Positions 4,980-5,226 of a DNA stretch of 5,226 nt are shown here, piece by piece. This stretch comes from Methyloceanibacter sp. GTDB taxonomy: Bacteria; Pseudomonadota; Alphaproteobacteria; Rhizobiales; Methyloligellaceae. Under the pieces are notes generated by a model, which had not been told where the DNA came from, did not search any database, and saw nothing but the letters and a program-made list of their open reading frames with translations. The stretch spans positions 1 to 5,226 of the forward strand of contig JAENXG010000180.1 of NCBI GenBank assembly GCA_016649675.1, given 5' to 3'. The position numbers and the translations under genes were made by a program. Position 1 is the stretch's first letter; each line of letters opens with the position of its first letter.

Positions 4980-5226
4980 CTAGCCCTGCTCGCTCTTGGC
5001 CCAGCCCTCGACCTCGCCGATCCAATGCTCGGCGTGCTGGCAAAACGTGCCGAGCACCGCATCGAAGGCGGCCGTTGCGGCGGCGTCGATGCCGCGGTCG
5101 GTCTGCAATTCCTCGAAGACTTGCCGGTAGTCGGCGTAGCCCTGCATCTCCTCGCCACGATGCCACCAGAAATCGCCGATGTAGAAGAACCTGACCCACG
5201 AGAAGAGGCAGTCGGTCCAGTCCTCG
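4980..5226 (-). CDS. C-terminal part of an unrecognised soluble protein (5' end outside the window)
   Basis: A minus-strand frame open from the window edge to a TAG at 4980-4982 encodes 81 residues. The visible start is DWTDCLFSWVRFFYIGDFWW, followed by an acidic, helix-prone region with EEMQGYADYRQVFEEL and the tail HAEHWIGEVEGWAKSEQG. It is rich in Trp, Phe and Tyr and has a balanced charge, unlike the Arg/Ser/Pro-rich translations of the other minus-strand frames here, which supports it as the coding frame. It has no start codon within the window and no family I recognise. WxDxLFxWxRFFxxGDxWW could be a structural motif of a small helical family, but I cannot name it. It converges on the DUF3175 gene with 9 bp between the stops and no obvious terminator. 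Confidence 0.65.
   Translation of the reverse strand, partial: EDWTDCLFSWVRFFYIGDFWWHRGEEMQGYADYRQVFEELQTDRGIDAAATAAFDAVLGTFCQHAEHWIGEVEGWAKSEQG

Noticed and set aside
4882..5199. Minus-strand 105-codon open frame at the right end
   Set aside because: It is very Arg-rich and overlaps the end of DUF3175; the neighbouring frame ending at 4980 has far more protein-like composition.

Overview
The window looks like an ordinary chromosomal stretch of a GC-rich alphaproteobacterium, most likely Hyphomicrobiales (Bradyrhizobium/Xanthobacteraceae-like). This rests on strong G/C third-position bias, open antisense frames opposite the real genes, and protein types common in that order (DUF3175, a cpYpsA-type SLOG protein, an AHSA1-like SRPBCC protein, small two- and four-helix membrane proteins). 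The taxonomic call is recognition from memory, not a search. I see no phage, insertion sequence, CRISPR array, tRNA or rRNA.

Layout. At the left edge (1-288) is the 3' end of an SRPBCC/AHSA1-like gene with three reading-frame breaks. A palindrome-rich spacer (289-516) follows, then a small two-helix membrane protein (517-801, +). Next comes a minus-strand block read from right to left: a cpYpsA-family SLOG protein (2957-2448), a class I SAM methyltransferase (2390-1602) and a second, MycE/TylF-like methyltransferase (1559-864). Gaps of 57 and 42 bp make this a plausible three-gene operon. Divergent from it is a four-helix membrane protein (3054-3485, +). Its stop lies 8 bp from the stop of a minus-strand cupin gene (3824-3494) that has lost its central metal-binding segment and its reading frame. 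Then come a glutathione S-transferase (4589-3972, -), a DUF3175 protein (4680-4970, +) and, 9 bp further on, the C-terminus of an unrecognised minus-strand protein that runs off the right edge (4980-5226).

How the genes relate. Apart from the possible SLOG-methyltransferase-methyltransferase operon, there is no clear shared pathway; this looks like housekeeping and accessory genes in short alternating transcription units. The two points most worth checking are the two damaged genes (real decay versus sequencing or assembly error) and the SLOG/methyltransferase linkage. I found no convincing evidence of a wholly new system. Several starts were moved inward from the longest open frame because a good ribosome binding site sits in front of an internal ATG.
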